Positions 32,196-33,994 of a stretch of DNA of 33,994 bases are shown piece by piece. Below the pieces are notes generated by a model. The model saw nothing but the letters and a program-made list of their open reading frames with translations, made no database searches and was not told the origin of the DNA. This stretch comes from Opitutia bacterium. Its GTDB lineage: Bacteria; Verrucomicrobiota; Verrucomicrobiia; Opitutales; Opitutaceae. How positions within the stretch are numbered: position 1 is the stretch's first letter; each line of letters starts with the position of its first letter. The position numbers and the translations under genes are program-made. The stretch is from contig CANGHW010000049.1 in assembly GCA_947453695.1 (NCBI GenBank), positions 1-33,994 on the forward strand. Reading direction: 5' to 3'.

Positions 32196-33446
32196 ATGAC
32201 GACCGCCCCTGCTCACAAAATTCCGGCGCGTGCGTGGGGCATCGTGGTCCTCGTCTCGCTGGCGCTGCTGCTCTTCATCCTCGATCGGCAAGTGCTGTCC
32301 GTGCTCAAGACCACGCTGAAGACGCGGATGGGGTGGACGGACAAAGATTACTCGTGGCTCATGACAAGCTTCAGCGTTGCCTACACGCTCGGGGCGCTGG
32401 TGGCGGGCCGGTTTATCGATCGCGCTGGCACCCGTCTCACTGCGACGCTCTCGATCGGAGTGATGTCGCTCGCCGCGATCCTATGCGGCACGGCGAGCAG
32501 CCTTTATGAAATGATGGCGGCCCGCGTGCTGCTGGGCTTTGCCGACGCGGGCGTGACGGTCTCGGCGGTCGTGGCGGTGGCGCGGTGGTTCCCGCCCGAG
32601 CGACGCGCGACGGCGATTTCATTTAAGACGCCCTTTGGGCTGATGGGTTTTGTGATCGCGCCGCCACTCGTGGCGCTGATCACGCAGCACTACGACTGGC
32701 ACTACGCGTTCTTCATTCCCGGTGGATTTGGTCTGCTCGTGCCCGCCGTCTGGTGGTGGCTCGACAAGAACCCACCGGACTATGGTGTTCCGCAGGAGGC
32801 GGGACGCTCCGTGTCGTGGAAGGAGTTGTTCAGCCATCGGGCGTTGTGGGGCATCCTCATCGCGCGCGTCGTGGCCGAGCCGGTGTATGTGTTCTACACG
32901 AACTGGCAGCCCGGTTATTTGCAGGAGGGGCTGGGACTCACGCTCGCCGACGTCGGGCGCTATGCCTGGATCCCGCCGATCGCGAGCTCGGTCCTCGCTG
33001 TGCTGGGCGGGCTGGTCTCGGACCGGTTGTTCAAAGGAGGCATGTCCGCGTCGCGTAGCCGCACGGCCGTGATGCAGGCTCTGGCGCTGCTCGGGGCGTC
33101 GCTGTGGTTGCTTCCTTTTTCGAAGAACTGGGCCCTCGCGATTGGGGTGTTTGCGTGCATCCACATGATCTACGCGCAGTGGAACAATCTCGGTGCTGCC
33201 CTCATCGCTGATAGTCTTCCGCGTGGTTTCACGGGCACGGCGTTTGGGGTGCTCAACTTCCTGATCGGTGTCGTGGGAGCCGTGATGAATCTCGTCATTG
33301 GTGCGCTGATCCAGGCTTTCGGTTACGGCGTGATCTTTGCCGTGCTGGGGCTGCTCTATCCACTCTCCGCGGCGATTCTCTGGTGGTTCTACGTGCGCAC
33401 ACCGAAACCGCCAACGCCGCCCACCCCGAGCCCGGCTCCCGCCTGA
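32196..33446 (+). CDS. MFS transporter, anion:cation symporter/hexuronate-type
   Basis: This 416-residue inner-membrane carrier has about 12 predicted helices, the first at 14-32. The motif FILDRQVLSVL (27-37) is like the conserved start of ExuT/GudP-type acid transporters, and the MFS motif A variant GRFIDRAGTR (71-80) lies in the 2-3 loop. A cytoplasmic loop of about 30 residues (DKNPPDYGVPQEAGRSVSWKE) separates the halves. The C-terminus is a Pro/Thr-rich tail. Sugar acids (glucuronate, galacturonate) or aromatic acids are the usual cargo of this subgroup; a neighbour of GH115 and of uxuA makes uronate the likelier cargo. 26 bp after the Rieske gene and 9 bp before the next glycosidase. 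Confidence 0.85.
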   Translation: MTTAPAHKIPARAWGIVVLVSLALLLFILDRQVLSVLKTTLKTRMGWTDKDYSWLMTSFSVAYTLGALVAGRFIDRAGTRLTATLSIGVMSLAAILCGTASSLYEMMAARVLLGFADAGVTVSAVVAVARWFPPERRATAISFKTPFGLMGFVIAPPLVALITQHYDWHYAFFIPGGFGLLVPAVWWWLDKNPPDYGVPQEAGRSVSWKELFSHRALWGILIARVVAEPVYVFYTNWQPGYLQEGLGLTLADVGRYAWIPPIASSVLAVLGGLVSDRLFKGGMSASRSRTAVMQALALLGASLWLLPFSKNWALAIGVFACIHMIYAQWNNLGAALIADSLPRGFTGTAFGVLNFLIGVVGAVMNLVIGALIQAFGYGVIFAVLGLLYPLSAAILWWFYVRTPKPPTPPTPSPAPA

Positions 33447-33455
33447 TCGCATTCT

Positions 33456-33994
33456 ATGAAAACGAAACTTCGCTCCATTCTCCGCTCCGCTATCGGTGCC
33501 GCCGCATTGGCGCTCTTCGTGCAGCTCGGAGCCCAAGAGATTACGCCGACCACGGGAATTTTGCTGCCGGTGCTCGGCAAGGTTGCCCCGCGCGCGGCGA
33601 AGGACATCGCGTCTTCGCCGTGGTCCATCGGCGCCGAAACCATTGATCGCGACTTCACGGTCTACGCGAACTTCAAAAAATATCTCGGCCCGCTCGGCGC
33701 CAAGGGCGTGCGACTCCAGGCCGGCTGGGCGAAGTGCGAGAAAACCAAGGGAGTCTATTCGTGGGAGTGGCTCGATGCGATCGTCAACGATGCCGTCGCA
33801 CAGGGCGTGCGCCCGTGGCTGGAGTTCAACTACGGCAACACGATCTATGCCGGTGGCGGTGGCACGGGCCTCGGTGACGGGTTTCCCTCGTCGCCCGAAG
33901 CGCTCGCGGCGTGGGACAAATGGTGTCGCGCACTCGTCGAGCGCTACAAAGACCGCGTCAACCAATGGGAAGTGTGGAATGAGCCGGACCTCAA
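33456..33994 (+). CDS. Exported clan GH-A glycoside hydrolase, GH39-like (3' truncated by window end)
   Basis: The first 179 residues are visible and the frame is open to the last base. A signal peptide (1-27, ending QLGAQ) is followed by the start of a TIM barrel: VRLQAGWAKCEKTKGVYSWE (strand 2 region), PWLEFNYGN, and VNQWEVWNEPDL, where E176 is the acid/base Glu of the WNEP motif shared by clan GH-A families. The spacing resembles GH39 xylosidase-like proteins of unknown or mixed specificity; the nucleophile lies beyond the window. It starts 9 bp after the MFS stop and is the sixth gene of the operon. Family level is moderate; clan is sure. Confidence 0.78.
   Translation, partial: MKTKLRSILRSAIGAAALALFVQLGAQEITPTTGILLPVLGKVAPRAAKDIASSPWSIGAETIDRDFTVYANFKKYLGPLGAKGVRLQAGWAKCEKTKGVYSWEWLDAIVNDAVAQGVRPWLEFNYGNTIYAGGGGTGLGDGFPSSPEALAAWDKWCRALVERYKDRVNQWEVWNEPDL

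Noticed and set aside
1-33994. CRISPR arrays, tRNA/rRNA genes, toxin-antitoxin or phage-defence modules
   Set aside because: No regularly spaced repeats, no RNA gene signatures and no genes of those families were found by reading.

Overview
The window is a high-GC bacterial chromosomal segment that reads as a plant-polysaccharide degrader of the Opitutaceae type (Verrucomicrobiota). This is inferred from the gene families, not from a marker gene: large TonB-dependent receptors with an LTPFEV/LSPFTV segment after the signal peptide and no SusD partner, a LacI-type and an AraC-type regulator divergent from those receptors, and many exported carbohydrate-active enzymes. Most starts lack a clear Shine-Dalgarno sequence. 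No rRNA, tRNA, CRISPR array or transposase gene was seen.

Layout. (a) 1-620: the 3' end of an exported pectate-lyase-like gene, followed by a repeat-rich spacer. (b) 873-4868, minus strand: a compact operon reading tesA-like SGNH hydrolase, outer-membrane beta-barrel protein, cupredoxin-like protein and HAMP/adenylate cyclase. (c) 4913-8689, plus strand: ABC ATPase and FtsX-type permease, matching the classical tesA / ybbA-ybbP arrangement. It is interrupted by a 444-bp unit with 28-bp inverted ends that carries only a GxxExxY-family gene. (d) 8686-10347, minus: sialate O-acetylesterase-like enzyme. 10461-10961, plus: SlyD-like prolyl isomerase. (e) 10958-20955: LacI regulator divergent from a plus-strand operon of TonB receptor, GH105/88 hydrolase, alpha/beta-hydrolase esterase, GH29 alpha-L-fucosidase and polyphosphate-glucokinase-like kinase. 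(f) 21001-23567, minus: IclR regulator, mannonate dehydratase, RraA-like protein. (g) 23946-33994: AraC regulator divergent from a plus-strand operon of TonB receptor, GH115-like glucuronidase, amidohydrolase, unusual Rieske protein, MFS carrier and the start of a clan GH-A glycosidase that runs off the window.

How it fits together (inference). Cluster (e) looks like a pectin/rhamnogalacturonan side-chain system: uptake by the receptor, removal of unsaturated uronate by GH105, de-esterification, defucosylation and sugar phosphorylation. Clusters (f) and (g) look like uronate use: GH115 releases glucuronate, the MFS carrier imports an acid, and mannonate dehydratase feeds the 2-keto-3-deoxygluconate route. 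The amidohydrolase/Rieske pair has no obvious place in that pathway and is the main biochemical puzzle. The inverted-repeat GxxExxY unit inside a conserved operon is the main genomic puzzle.
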